NCBI GenBank assembly: GCA_013816585.1
Contig: JACDEE010000003.1
Location: 103,824-167,823, forward strand
DNA from: Sphingosinicella sp.
GTDB taxonomy: Bacteria > Pseudomonadota > Alphaproteobacteria > Sphingomonadales > Sphingomonadaceae
DNA: 64,000 nucleotides
Direction: 5' to 3'
Shown here: positions 53,962 to 62,932 of the stretch, one piece after another
Numbering within the stretch: position 1 is the first letter of the stretch
Layout: each line of letters starts with the position of its first letter
Made by a program: the position numbers and the translations under genes
Notes under the pieces: model-generated
The model's database searches: none
What the model was told of the DNA's origin: nothing
What the model saw: the letters and a program-made list of their open reading frames with translations, nothing else

Positions 53962-54810
53962 CGCCCAGGCGTAATCGAGTCCAATATCCGCCGCAGGAGC
54001 GGATTGAGTGATCCGTCCCACCGACACATAAGTGACGCCCGTTTCGGCGATCGCGCGGATCGTTTCCAGCCGCACCCCGCCCGACGCCTCGGTCGGCACC
54101 CGGCCCGCCACCATCGCGACCGCCTCGCGCAGCAAAGGCGGCCCCATATTGTCGAGCAAAAGCCTTTCCGCCCCCGCCGCCAGCGCGGGTTCGATCTGGT
54201 CCAGCCGATCGACCTCGACCTGTATTGGCAGCCCCGCATTGGCCTGCCTTGCGGCCCGGACAGCCTCGGCCACGCCGCCGGCGACCGCCACATGATTGTC
54301 CTTGATCAGCAATCCATCGTCGAGGCGCAGGCGATGGTTTTGAGCGCCGCCCATGCGCGAGGCATATTTGGCAAGAGCCCGAAGGCCGGGAATGGTCTTG
54401 CGCGTGTCGAGAAGGATGCAGCCGGTTCCATCGATGGCATCCGCATAGGCCCGGGTCATGGTCGCGATGCCGGTAAGATGCTGCAGGCTGTTGAGTGCGG
54501 ATCGTTCGGCGGCCAGCATCCGCCGCGCATTGCCCGAAAGACGCATCAGGTCGGTTCCCGCGGGAACCTTGTCCCCGTCTTTCACCAAAGGTTCGATCAC
54601 CACGTCCGGATCGAGCGCGCGGAAGAACATGGCGGCCAGCGGCAGGCCGGCCACAACGATCGGATCGCGGCTGTCCATGATGGCGGTCAGCCTGGCATTT
54701 TCGGGTATCGTCGCATTCGACGTGACGTCTCCCCCCTCCCCCAGATCCTCGGCAAGGACCCGGGCGACAAAGGCATCGAGATCGAAATCGCTGATGAAAG
54801 GTTCGGCCAT
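53959..54810 (-). CDS. nadC: Nicotinate-nucleotide pyrophosphorylase (carboxylating)
   Basis: Predicted 283 residues. NadC signatures: LAEDLGEGGDVTS near the start, NSLQHLTGIATMT, ILLDTRKTIPGLRALAKYASRMGGAQNHRLRLDDGLLIKDNH (cores DTRKTIPGLR, GGAQNHR and IKDNH), VEVD and LLLDNM, with C-terminal SVGRITQSAPAADIGLD. It makes nicotinate mononucleotide from quinolinate and PRPP. ATG at 54810 is favoured by GGA six bases upstream; an ATG at 54816 is possible. It diverges from aroA across 81 bases. nadA and nadB are not here. Confidence 0.96.
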   Translation of the reverse strand: MAEPFISDFDLDAFVARVLAEDLGEGGDVTSNATIPENARLTAIMDSRDPIVVAGLPLAAMFFRALDPDVVIEPLVKDGDKVPAGTDLMRLSGNARRMLAAERSALNSLQHLTGIATMTRAYADAIDGTGCILLDTRKTIPGLRALAKYASRMGGAQNHRLRLDDGLLIKDNHVAVAGGVAEAVRAARQANAGLPIQVEVDRLDQIEPALAAGAERLLLDNMGPPLLREAVAMVAGRVPTEASGGVRLETIRAIAETGVTYVSVGRITQSAPAADIGLDYAWA

Positions 54811-54891
54811 GTCCATTCCAAAAGCGAAATCGAAGCGCCTGACAAGACCGAAGTTGCGCCTAGCCGGGCAAATGCGCAGAAGCTGCCGCCC

Positions 54892-56220
54892 ATGAAAGAT
54901 GCCACCTGCTCTCAACCGGAATATCTAAGCTCCCGCGCCGGCGGCGCCCTGCGTGGCGAAATCGAGGCGCCGGGGGACAAGAGCATGTCGCACCGGGCGC
55001 TGATCCTCGGCGGCCTTGCCGAAGGCGAGACCCATATCTTCAATCTGCTCGAGGGGCGCGACGTGCTGGACACCGCCGGCGCCCTGCGTGCCTTCGGAAT
55101 CGAGGTCGATCTGGATGGCCCAGGCCATTGGCGAGTCACCGGCGCCGCGTGGAAAAGCCCTCCGGAGCCCGTGGATTGCGGGAATAGCGGCACCGCGGCG
55201 CGCCTGTTGATCGGTGCGGCGTCGGGCTTCCCGATCTGTGCCGAATTTACCGGCGACGCATCCTTGCGAAAACGGCCCATGGACCGCCTGTTCGCTCCGC
55301 TGCGCTCGATGGGCGCCAGGATCGATGCCCGCGACGGGGATCGGCTGCCTGCTCGGGTTGAGGGCGGCGGCCTTGGCGGTATTCATTTTCTGAACGCCAC
55401 CGCCTCCGCGCAGGTCAAATCGGCGATCCTGCTTGCAGGTTTGCGCGCCGATGGAGAGGTCGAGGTGAAGGAGCCGGCACGAAGCCGCGACCATAGCGAA
55501 AACATGCTTCGCGACTTTGGCTGCGATCTCCAGGTCGAGGAGGGGAGCATCCGCCTCGGCGCGAAAAGGAAGTTGAAAGCGGCGTCCGTCCAGATCCCGG
55601 GCGACCCCTCTTCCGCCGCCTTCCCGCTGGTCGCAGCCCTCATCACGCCCGGGTCGGAACTGCTGGTCCGGTCCGTGATGGTCAATCCGTTGCGGGCCGG
55701 GCTTTATACGACGCTTCGGGAAATGGGCGCGGACCTCGCATTCGAAAATCGCCGAAGCGAGAGCGGGGAGGAGATTGCCGATATTAGGGCGCGTTTCGGC
55801 CGGCTTCGCGGAGTCGAGGTTCCGGCCTCCCGCGCGCCTTCGATGATCGACGAATATCCCATCCTCGGCGTGGCCGCGGCCTATGCCGAAGGGCGGACCG
55901 TGATGCGCGGCATCAGCGAGCTCCGGGTCAAGGAAAGCGACCGGATCGCTGCCATGACCGCAGGCCTCCGCGCCTGCGGCGTTGCGGTCCATGAGGAGGG
56001 CGAAGATCTTGTGATCGAGGGTCTGGGCCGCGCTCCGGCGGGCGGAGCGATAGTCGCTGCCCAGGGCGACCACCGCATCGCGATGAGCTTTCTGATGCTG
56101 GGACTCGCCAGCCGCGCCCCGGTGAAGGTAGACAGTGCGGCGATGATCGCCACCTCCTTCCCCGGCTTCGCCGAATTGATGCACTCGATCGGCGCTGAGA
56201 TCGAAGACGCGGCCGCATGA
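54892..56220 (+). CDS. aroA: 3-phosphoshikimate 1-carboxyvinyltransferase (EPSP synthase, class II-like)
   Basis: Predicted 442 residues. Seen: [82 protein letters not shown] and [25 protein letters not shown] and RDHSENML are of the class II (CP4-like) style. In the GNxxT loop a Gly stands where CP4 has the Ala linked to glyphosate tolerance. It makes EPSP in the shikimate pathway. First gene of aroA-aroC-aroB, overlapping aroC by 4 bases. Confidence 0.97.
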   Translation: MKDATCSQPEYLSSRAGGALRGEIEAPGDKSMSHRALILGGLAEGETHIFNLLEGRDVLDTAGALRAFGIEVDLDGPGHWRVTGAAWKSPPEPVDCGNSGTAARLLIGAASGFPICAEFTGDASLRKRPMDRLFAPLRSMGARIDARDGDRLPARVEGGGLGGIHFLNATASAQVKSAILLAGLRADGEVEVKEPARSRDHSENMLRDFGCDLQVEEGSIRLGAKRKLKAASVQIPGDPSSAAFPLVAALITPGSELLVRSVMVNPLRAGLYTTLREMGADLAFENRRSESGEEIADIRARFGRLRGVEVPASRAPSMIDEYPILGVAAAYAEGRTVMRGISELRVKESDRIAAMTAGLRACGVAVHEEGEDLVIEGLGRAPAGGAIVAAQGDHRIAMSFLMLGLASRAPVKVDSAAMIATSFPGFAELMHSIGAEIEDAAA

Positions 56221-57290
56221 GTTACAATAGTTTCGGCCACGCCTTCCGATTCACCACCTGGGGCGAGAGCCACGGCCCGGCGATCGGTGCCGTCGTGGAC
56301 GGATGCCCTCCCGGCCTTTCGCTTGCCGAAACGGACATCCAGCCGTGGCTGGACAAGCGCCGGCCCGGCAGCTCCCGGTTCACCAGCCAGCGGCGCGAGC
56401 CGGACCTGGTCAAGATTCTTTCCGGCATTTTCGAAGGGCAAACGACCGGAACGCCGATCAGCCTGATGATCGAAAATGTCGATCAGCGGCCACGCGACTA
56501 TGAAGAAAATGCGGGCGCCTATCGGCCCGGCCATGCCGATTACGCTTATGATTCCAAATACGGCCTTCGCGACTGGCGCGGCGGCGGACGAAGCTCGGCA
56601 CGCGAGACGGCTTCGCGGGTGGCCGCCGGAGCGGTCGCGCGGCTCGTCATACCCGAAGTTTCGATCCGTGCTTATGTGGTCGAGCTGGGCGGCGACCCAA
56701 TCGATCGCGCGCTTTTCGATGCGGCTGAGATAGACGCCAATTCCTTCTTCTGCCCCGACCCACAGGCTGCGGATCGTTGGGAAAAGAGCGTAGACGAGGC
56801 GCGCAAGGCTGGATCGTCGCTGGGCGCGGTGGTCGAATGCGTGGCCGAGGGAGTGCCCGCCGGCTGGGGAGCGCCGATCTACGCCAAGCTGGATTCGGAA
56901 CTGGCGGCGGCCATGATGTCGATCAACGCGGCCAAGGGTTTCGAGATGGGCGATGGTTTTGCCGCCGCGCGCCTCAGCGGCGAAGAAAATGCCGATGCGA
57001 TGCGCGCAGGGGCCGAAGGTGGGATGCCCGCCTTCCTTTCCAACCATGCGGGCGGCGTTGCCGGCGGGATATCGACCGGCCAGCCTCTGGTGGTGCGAGT
57101 GGCGTTCAAGCCGACCTCGTCGATCCTGAAACCCGTTCCGACGATCGACCGCGACGGCAAGGAGACTGAAATCAGCACCAAGGGACGCCACGATCCTTGC
57201 GTCGGCATCCGCGGAGTGCCCGTGGTGGCGGCGATGATGGCGCTGGTGCTGGCCGACCAGAAATTGCTCCACCGCGCTCAGGTAGGCTGA
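56217..57290 (+). CDS. aroC: Chorismate synthase
   Basis: Predicted 357 residues. Signatures: [22 protein letters not shown] near 12-33, [30 protein letters not shown] (cores RPGHADYAY and [10 protein letters not shown]) and C-terminal [19 protein letters not shown]. It converts EPSP to chorismate with reduced FMN. Start overlaps the aroA stop (ATGA). aroB follows after two bases. Confidence 0.98.
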   Translation: MSYNSFGHAFRFTTWGESHGPAIGAVVDGCPPGLSLAETDIQPWLDKRRPGSSRFTSQRREPDLVKILSGIFEGQTTGTPISLMIENVDQRPRDYEENAGAYRPGHADYAYDSKYGLRDWRGGGRSSARETASRVAAGAVARLVIPEVSIRAYVVELGGDPIDRALFDAAEIDANSFFCPDPQAADRWEKSVDEARKAGSSLGAVVECVAEGVPAGWGAPIYAKLDSELAAAMMSINAAKGFEMGDGFAAARLSGEENADAMRAGAEGGMPAFLSNHAGGVAGGISTGQPLVVRVAFKPTSSILKPVPTIDRDGKETEISTKGRHDPCVGIRGVPVVAAMMALVLADQKLLHRAQVG

Positions 57291-57292
57291 TC

Positions 57293-58387
57293 GTGGAACG
57301 GGTCCATGTCGCGCTCGGCGAGCGCAGCTACGATGTGCATATCGAAAATGAGGCGCTGGATCGTGCGAGCCAGTGGCTGGCGCCCTTCGCGCGCGACGGG
57401 CGGCTGGTCGTGGTCACCGACGAAAATGTCTGGGCGGCGCAGGGCGAACGGCTGGTTCGCGGCCTGGGCGAAATAGCGGCCGCACCGATCGTGATCCCCG
57501 CGGGCGAGGAGAGCAAGAATTGGGCGACGCTTTCCGGCCTGGTCGATCGGCTGATCGAATTGGGCGTCGAGCGCGGCGACCATATCGTCGCTTTCGGCGG
57601 CGGGATGGTGGGCGATCTGGCGGGATTTGCGGCGGCCATCGTCAAGCGCGGCTGCGGCTTCGTTCAGATCCCGACCAGCCTGTTGGCGCAGGTGGACAGC
57701 TCGGTCGGCGGCAAGACCGGGATCAACACCGAAGCGGGCAAGAACATGGCCGGCGCCTTTCATCAGCCCTCCTTCGTGCTGATTGATCCCTCCTGCCTCG
57801 CGACGGTCGATCCGCGCCAGATTCGATCCGGCTATGCGGAGATCGCCAAATATGCCCTGATCGAAGACGCCGCCCTCTTCGAATGGCTCGAGGCCCATGG
57901 AGCGAAGATGATCGCGGGCGAACCGGAGGCGCTGCGGCACGGCATCGCCGCCGCGGTCGCCGGAAAGGCCCGGATCGTGGCGGAGGATGAACGCGAGACC
58001 GGCGACCGACGCATCCTGCTCAATCTCGGCCACACGTTCGGCCATGCCCTGGAGGCCGAAACCGGCTTTTCCGACCGCCTGCTGCATGGCGAGGCGGTGG
58101 CCGCGGGGATCGGCCTGGCCTTCGATTTCTCGGTCCGGCGTGGCCTGTGCGCTCCAGGAGATGCGGCGCGCGCCAAAGCGCATCTCGCGGCCATCGGTCT
58201 TCCGACCGGCCTCGCCGAAGCGGGTGTGACGGCAAGCGGGGAGCAGCTCGCCGAGCATATGCGGCACGACAAGAAGGGCTCCGGGGGGCGGATCCCCTTC
58301 ATTCTGGAGCGCGGCATCGGGCAGGCTTTCGTCGCTGGGGACGTCGCGATCGAAGAGGTAGCTGCCTTCCTGGATCAGCCGGGCTGA
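57293..58387 (+). CDS. aroB: 3-dehydroquinate synthase
   Basis: Predicted 364 residues, GTG start two bases after the aroC stop. Seen: IPAGEESKNWATLSGLVDRLIELGVERGDHIVAFGGGMVGDLAGFAA (cores AGEESKN and AFGGGMVGDLAGF), IPTSLLAQVDSSVGGKTGIN, SGYAEIAKYALIED, NLGHTFGHALE and HGEAVAAG, which hold the zinc and NAD residues. It performs the second shikimate step. The organism thus has three shikimate genes in an operon; aroK usually lies upstream of aroB but is absent here. Confidence 0.97.
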   Translation: MERVHVALGERSYDVHIENEALDRASQWLAPFARDGRLVVVTDENVWAAQGERLVRGLGEIAAAPIVIPAGEESKNWATLSGLVDRLIELGVERGDHIVAFGGGMVGDLAGFAAAIVKRGCGFVQIPTSLLAQVDSSVGGKTGINTEAGKNMAGAFHQPSFVLIDPSCLATVDPRQIRSGYAEIAKYALIEDAALFEWLEAHGAKMIAGEPEALRHGIAAAVAGKARIVAEDERETGDRRILLNLGHTFGHALEAETGFSDRLLHGEAVAAGIGLAFDFSVRRGLCAPGDAARAKAHLAAIGLPTGLAEAGVTASGEQLAEHMRHDKKGSGGRIPFILERGIGQAFVAGDVAIEEVAAFLDQPG

Positions 58388-58657
58388 AGCGGCATTTTCC
58401 GGCGCACAGGTTGCAATTTGCCATCAAAGCGTGCATATAAGCCCTGCAGACGTGCTCGAGAGCCATTGAAGCTGCGAGCGAATTTCGAGGCCGCCCACCT
58501 GGCGTGCCCTACCTTCCCTTAAAAGCTTCCAGCGACCCACGAGCGGCAATCCGCGAGCAAAGGCCCGCCCCTCCATTGGAGGATGAGCCCTTGGCGCGAG
58601 CGATCGTCCGCAATTTTGTTTCTCCAATACAGGCAGCCAACGGCGCCCAAGGATATT
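58388..58657. other. Noncoding gap after aroB
   Basis: No convincing gene. TTGCAA followed after 17 bases by CATATA (about 58414-58442) is a weak promoter candidate for the small gene at 58658, which would then have a leader of about 200 bases. I see no clear terminator for aroB. Confidence 0.35.
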
Positions 58658-58843
58658 ATGCAAGTACAGACCAATAACCCCACCAAGATTTCCCGGGGAC
58701 ACGAACCGGCACGGCGCAACCGGCGGAAGCTTCACCTTCCCCTCGCGCTTGCCAACAAGCCCCTCGGCCACCCGCTGGTCGAGCGTGCCCACAGCCTTTC
58801 CGGACACGAACTGCGGCTGATTGTCGCGGGAATGCTCGGATAA
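58658..58843 (+). CDS. Small basic protein (61 residues)
   Basis: Frame of 61 residues with AAGGA seven bases before the ATG. Very basic middle (RRNRRKLHL) followed by ALANKPLGHPLVERAH and a C-terminal helix (LSGHELRLIVAGMLG). The pattern looks like a folded small protein rather than chance. No membrane segment; nucleic-acid binding is possible from charge alone. No family recognised. Confidence 0.55.
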   Translation: MQVQTNNPTKISRGHEPARRNRRKLHLPLALANKPLGHPLVERAHSLSGHELRLIVAGMLG

Positions 58844-58909
58844 TTACAATCGGGGCGGCACATAGCGGCCGCCCCCTCGTTCTCTTACGACCTATCTGGA
58901 GACCCAATC

Positions 58910-59119
58910 ATGTCGAGAACCGCAGTCGCCCCTTTTCTGATCAACAAGGACGAAGAGGGCCAATTCCGGGTCACGGTCCGCGAAACCCGTTATAACAGCC
59001 AGGGCTATCCCCTGGTGACGGCAACACTCCAGGAAGAAACCTTCAAAACCGCCACCGCCGCCCGCGCCCATTGCAAAGAACAATTCGGAGCGGAAACCGG
59101 CCAGTTTGCGATTAAGTAA
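58910..59119 (+). CDS. Small protein of unknown function (69 residues)
   Basis: Predicted 69 residues, ATG with GGAG 10 bases upstream. Beta-rich appearance (QFRVTVRETRYNSQGYPLVTATL) and a C-terminal helix with one Cys (AARAHCKEQFGAETGQ). Soluble, no known motif. It sits 66 bases after the previous small gene, so the two may be co-transcribed. A structured repeat begins 28 bases after its stop. Confidence 0.65.
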   Translation: MSRTAVAPFLINKDEEGQFRVTVRETRYNSQGYPLVTATLQEETFKTATAARAHCKEQFGAETGQFAIK

Positions 59120-59147
59120 AGCACAGCGCTACGCGCGGCTAACGATT

Positions 59148-59260
59148 GGATTGCCCAAGCAATCCTGACTTAGCCCGCGCAGCAGCGCCCGCTCGGCCGA
59201 CGGGGCCGCTGGCGAGGCCAGCGGAACCCGTTCGACGTCACGGCCGCCCGTGACGTTCTT
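59148..59260. repeat. Hairpin-rich intergenic repeat, copy A
   Basis: Contains three hairpins in a row: GGATTGC/GCAATCC (59148-59165), CCGCTGGC/GCCAGCGG with a three-base loop (59206-59224), and ACGTCACGG/CCGTGACGT with a CCGC loop (59235-59256) followed by TCTT. Two further copies lie at 60300-60529 on the other side of the secreted repeat protein gene. Confidence 0.85.
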
Positions 59261-59318
59261 AAATCTTTCCTAGCTTCCTGCCGCTTCCACTCGCGGGCGT
59301 CTCACCCCTCCGCGCCGA

Positions 59319-60212
59319 TCAGCGCCGAACGCGCGCCCGAGTCTCCAACTCCACAATCCGCCGCTCCAGATAAACCCGATCCGCATCACTCGGCGTAACC
59401 CGAGCATAAGCAGCATCAAGGCGCGTCAGATCTCCGGCCTCGGTTCGAACCTGCGCCTGGGCAGCAAGGCCAAGCCCGCTGTTACTCAGGGCGCGATCGA
59501 TCGCGGTAAGGCGCGTCCTGTTATCCAGCACGACAGAGCCGCCGCCATAGGCCGTGTCGCCCACCCGGTTATCAAGCGCATCAAGGCGTGCATCGAGATC
59601 GTCCTGCTCGCGGTTGCTCATGCCGTCCCGCGCATAGGTCGCTTCGGTCTGCATCAAAAGGCTATAATCGCTCTTGAGGCGCGTAGCTTCCGTCCGGCTG
59701 AGGCGGCGAGCGGCGACGCTCGCATTCACGCGTTGTTCGAATTCGGCACGGCCCGCGGCAACCGACAGGATTGACGAGCTGCCTGTATCGGCAAACCCGC
59801 CATCGGTCAGGGCCTGGGTCAAATCACCATAGCGATCCCCAAGTTCGGTGCGCTCGGCGGTAGTGAACCTGCCATCGGCGCCGTAGCGCGTCTCCAGAGC
59901 CACGATCTGATCATATTCGGCCTTCATCCGCGCGCCATTATTCTGGCTCAATGCCCCCGAACGAATGTCGGCGTCGATGCGTTGGTGAAACTGAACGCGC
60001 TGGGTAGCGAGCGGCTTGCGGCCGGCAGCCCATTGCCCTTCAATGAAAGTCGATACGCCCAGCCGGTCCCCGAACAATGCCCCAAGGATCGAGCCGACGC
60101 GATTCTCCTGCGACTTCGTTGACGGCGCGGAGCTGGTCTGGGCGAAAGCCCCGCTGGGAGCGAGAAATAGGGCGCCTGCGGCGACAATGGTGAACTTTCT
60201 GGTCGTAATCAT
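59319..60212 (-). CDS. Exported protein with three helical repeats
   Basis: Predicted 297 residues. Signal peptide (ITTRKFTIVAAGALFLAPSGAFAQ) cleaved near 25. After a linker come three related units of about 65 residues (about 70-135, 145-210 and 225-295). The first two share RID/RVN-A-(8)-LS-(7)-(R)(L/M)K-(S/A)-(E/D)Y and an acidic segment DGRFTTAER / DGMSNREQ; the third is more divergent. AAGGAA precedes the ATG at 60212. Probably periplasmic; function unknown. It is bracketed by repeat copies A and B/C. Confidence 0.8.
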   Translation of the reverse strand: MITTRKFTIVAAGALFLAPSGAFAQTSSAPSTKSQENRVGSILGALFGDRLGVSTFIEGQWAAGRKPLATQRVQFHQRIDADIRSGALSQNNGARMKAEYDQIVALETRYGADGRFTTAERTELGDRYGDLTQALTDGGFADTGSSSILSVAAGRAEFEQRVNASVAARRLSRTEATRLKSDYSLLMQTEATYARDGMSNREQDDLDARLDALDNRVGDTAYGGGSVVLDNRTRLTAIDRALSNSGLGLAAQAQVRTEAGDLTRLDAAYARVTPSDADRVYLERRIVELETRARVRR

Positions 60213-60299
60213 GCAATGAATTCCTTGTAAGTTAAACGAGGAACGCCCCGACCGGGAGGCTGGTTGCATGTGCGGGAGCGCGCCGGGCGGTAAGCCAAA

Positions 60300-60418
60300 G
60301 GATTGCGCAGCAACCTTAGCTTAGCCCGCGCAGCAGCGCCCGCTCGGCCGACGGGGCCGCTGGCGTGGCCAGCGGAACCCGTTCGACGTCACGCGCAGCG
60401 CGTGGCGCGGGCAAGAAG
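60300..60418. repeat. Hairpin-rich intergenic repeat, copy B
   Basis: Matches copy A almost base for base from about 60319 to 60391, including CCGCTGGC/GCCAGCGG (60357-60375, loop GTG). The third hairpin differs in sequence but still pairs: GTCACGCG with CGCGTGGC around CAG (60388-60406), including one G/T wobble. Copy C follows directly. Confidence 0.85.
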
Positions 60419-60529
60419 GGATTGCAAAGCAATCGCACTTGGCCCGCGCACCAGCGCAAGCCGGCTGGCCGGGCCGCTGGCATTGGGCAGCGGAACCGGT
60501 CCAACGTCACGGCCGCCCGTGACGTTCTT
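60419..60529. repeat. Hairpin-rich intergenic repeat, copy C
   Basis: A diverged copy in tandem with B: GATTGC/GCAATC with an AAA loop (60420-60434), CCGCTG/CAGCGG (60474-60493), and ACGTCACGG/CCGTGACGT (60504-60525) as in copy A, followed by TCTT. Confidence 0.85.
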
Positions 60530-61123
60530 GATCGCCGAAGGCCCCGCTTCTCTACCCATAAGCCTGAACCACCACGCATTCGGTCCCGCTCAAACCGGGG
60601 GATTGCCCGTCAGTTCGCCGAGGCGCACTGGCCGTTCGCGGCGCCCCGTCTTCATTGAAGGCTATATTGAAGCAGGACTTTCCGACGATCGGTCGCCGTG
60701 AACTCGAAATCTGGACCCGCCGTCGTAGCGTTATGAACCGCAAGGCGACCTTCCGGGAAAGCTGAGTTCAACGCATGGGTACGGTCGATGCGCTAAGCAG
60801 AAGTTCTGGGGCCACTCCCCGCCAGCATCAAACGCCGTCCGGCCTCGTCGGGTTATGACGGTCTCCGCCGCACTGATAATCAAATATTGTGTCCCTGTAA
60901 TTTGAGGCAATGAAGCGATCGAAAGGACGAAATGCTCCCTTCATCCAGGTCGTGTGTTAATTGCTCGGAACATCCGCCGCCCCCCAGCATTTGCAGTTAG
61001 GGTCCGCGCATATGTGGAAGTTAGTCATGGCTGCGTGGCGATCGGTATTCCGCAGGAGCTTTCGGGCCGCACCAAATTCGCAGGCGCGGCTGGTTCGCCT
61101 CATAGGCAAGGAGATGCGCCGCG
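60530..61123. other. Noncoding stretch, nothing firm seen
   Basis: No frame here has a ribosome site or protein-like composition that I trust. Possible remnants of older genes cannot be excluded. The last 20 bases hold the AAGGAG site of the DUF2231 gene. Confidence 0.5.
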
Positions 61124-61552
61124 GTGGCTGTCAGTGACAATCAAAGGCATCGAGGCGCGCTTCACCCCATTCATGCCGTCCTCCTCGCCGGCGCCGTGCC
61201 GCTTTTCCTCGGCGCCATGCTCAGCGACATCGCCTATTCGTCGAGTTATCAGGTGCAGTGGAAGAACTTCGCCTCCTGGCTGATCGTCGGCGGCCTGGCA
61301 CTGAGCGGCTTTGCGCTGCTCTGGTCAGGAATCGACCTGCTCCGCGCCGACCGACGAGGAAAGCTCCCGCTCGCGTCATTTCTCCTGCTGCTGACGACTT
61401 GGGCGCTCGGTTTCATCAATGCGTTGATCCATGCCAGAGACGCTTGGGGTAGCATGCCCGAGGGCCTCGTCCTGTCGATCATCGTTGCCGTGCTCGCGGT
61501 CGCGGCGACGTGGCTCGCCTTTTCCGGTCTTCGCCCGGGAGCCGACAAATGA
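61124..61552 (+). CDS. DUF2231 membrane protein
   Basis: Predicted 142 residues, GTG start with AAGGAG 10 bases upstream. Four hydrophobic segments. Family-like start HPIHAVLLAGAVPLFLGAMLSDIAY, then QVQWKNFASWLIVGGLALSGFALLWSGIDLL (cores VQWKNFASWLI and GGLALSGF). Conserved His near the membrane could bind haem, which would fit an electron-transfer role (inference). Overlaps the next gene by 4 bases, a sorbosone-dehydrogenase-like lipoprotein. Confidence 0.85.
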   Translation: MAVSDNQRHRGALHPIHAVLLAGAVPLFLGAMLSDIAYSSSYQVQWKNFASWLIVGGLALSGFALLWSGIDLLRADRRGKLPLASFLLLLTTWALGFINALIHARDAWGSMPEGLVLSIIVAVLAVAATWLAFSGLRPGADK

Positions 61553-62841
61553 GGCGTTCAAATTTGCTCGCGGCCGCCGCCCTGTCGGCCCTGCTCACAG
61601 CCTGCGGCACCGATCCGGACCCGGTCCAACATGGTCACGATCCGGAACTCCCCGATCGGCAGAGCGGGCTGCTCCCCAGCATGAACATCGCCGATCCGGC
61701 GGCCTGGGGCGATCAACGGCCGACCGTGCCGCAAGGCTACGCCATCGCAGCCATCGCCACGAATCTCAGGATCCCGCGCCAGACCCTGGTCCTTCCCAAC
61801 GGAGACATTCTGGTCGCCGAAGGCATGGGCGGCGGGGCACCGATTCTCAGGCCCAAGGACGCCATCGCCGGCTACATCAAGGGAAAGGGGACGAGCCCGG
61901 TCAAAGGGGGAGACCGCCTTACTTTGTTGCGGGACGGCAACGGCGACGGAACCTACGAGGGCCGCGCTGTTTTTGCCGAAAACCTCAACGCCCCCTATGG
62001 GCTCGCGCTGGTGGGTGACCGCTTGTACGTCGCCAACCAGGATGCGCTGGTGCGGTTCGATTACCGGGATGGCCAGATCCGTGCGAGCGGGCCGGCGGTC
62101 GAAGTTACCAAGCTGCCCTCAGCGATCAATCACCACTGGACCAAATCGCTGGCGGCAAGCCCGGACGGCCGGTTTCTTTACGTGGGGATCGGATCGAACA
62201 GCAACATCACCGAAAACGGGATGGCGGCCGAAGGCGATCGGGCGATGGTGTGGCAGGTGGATGCCGAGACGGGAGCGCACAAACCCTATGCGACCGGCCT
62301 TCGCAATCCCACCGCGCTCGCCGTTCAGCCAGGGCTTGGCCAGTTATGGGCGGTCGTGAACGAGCGCGACGAGCTGGGCCCCAACCTCGTCCCTGATTAT
62401 CTCACATCCGTACGCCAAGGCGGCTTCTATGGCTGGCCTTTCAGCTATTGGGGTCAAAATGTGGACCCGCGCGTGCGACCGCAGGACCCGCAAAAAGTCG
62501 CCGCGGCGATCCGTCCGGATTACGCTTTGGGATCGCATGTCGCCCCACTTGGCCTCGCCTTCTCCAGTCCGGCGATGGGCGCGCGGTTCGGCGACGGCGT
62601 ATTCGTCGGAGAACATGGCAGCTGGAATCGCAACGACCCGTCCGGATACAAGGTCGTCTTCGTCCCGTTCCGCGGCGGCCGCCCCACAGGTGCGCCGGTC
62701 GACTTCGTTTCCGGCTTCATGGGGGCTGATGGAAAAACCCGCGGCCGGCCAGTCGGAGTGACCGTTGACCCGCGCGGTGCCCTGATCGTCGCTGACGACC
62801 TTTCCAACACCATCTGGCGCGTCACCCGATACGTTCGATAG
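61549..62841 (+). CDS. Sorbosone dehydrogenase-family lipoprotein (PQQ-type beta-propeller)
   Basis: Predicted 430 residues. Lipobox ALLTAC, so it is membrane-anchored in the periplasm. The body is a six-bladed propeller of the sorbosone/soluble glucose dehydrogenase type: LPNGDILVAEGMGGG, LNAPYGLALVGDRLYVAN, KSLAASPDGRFLYVGIGSNSN, NPTALAVQPGLGQLWAVVNERDELG (core VVNERDELG), GGFYGWPFSYWGQN, GVFVGEHGSWNR and VADDLSNTIWRV. The start shares ATGA with the DUF2231 stop. It probably oxidises a sugar or alcohol using PQQ; the membrane protein could take the electrons. Confidence 0.92.
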   Translation: MRRSNLLAAAALSALLTACGTDPDPVQHGHDPELPDRQSGLLPSMNIADPAAWGDQRPTVPQGYAIAAIATNLRIPRQTLVLPNGDILVAEGMGGGAPILRPKDAIAGYIKGKGTSPVKGGDRLTLLRDGNGDGTYEGRAVFAENLNAPYGLALVGDRLYVANQDALVRFDYRDGQIRASGPAVEVTKLPSAINHHWTKSLAASPDGRFLYVGIGSNSNITENGMAAEGDRAMVWQVDAETGAHKPYATGLRNPTALAVQPGLGQLWAVVNERDELGPNLVPDYLTSVRQGGFYGWPFSYWGQNVDPRVRPQDPQKVAAAIRPDYALGSHVAPLGLAFSSPAMGARFGDGVFVGEHGSWNRNDPSGYKVVFVPFRGGRPTGAPVDFVSGFMGADGKTRGRPVGVTVDPRGALIVADDLSNTIWRVTRYVR

Positions 62842-62852
62842 CCGCTCGGCGC

Positions 62853-62874
62853 CGCGTCGATCAACAACGACGCG
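62853..62874. terminator. Hairpin between convergent genes
   Basis: CGCGTCG and CGACGCG form a perfect seven-base stem around an eight-base loop, 12 bases after the dehydrogenase stop. No T-run follows. A second small inverted repeat (ACCCA...TGGGT) lies near 62917, close to the converging gene. Confidence 0.45.
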
Positions 62875-62932
62875 ATAACTCCATCTGTGGCATCGGCGAC
62901 CCCGTCCGCCTCACCCATATATTTTGGGTCGG

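Noticed and set aside
55881..57272. 463-codon minus-strand frame opposite aroA/aroC
   Set aside because: Antisense shadow of two conserved enzymes in GC-rich DNA.
59148..60529. CRISPR array
   Set aside because: Only three copies of about 110 bases with internal hairpins; no short repeats with regular spacers and no cas genes.
60552..60743. Minus-strand frame of 63 codons in the noncoding stretch
   Set aside because: No ribosome site, low-complexity Arg/Ser composition, and no neighbour support.
60954..61283. Plus-strand frame of 109 codons before the DUF2231 gene
   Set aside because: Runs out of frame through the start of a well-supported gene and has no ribosome site.
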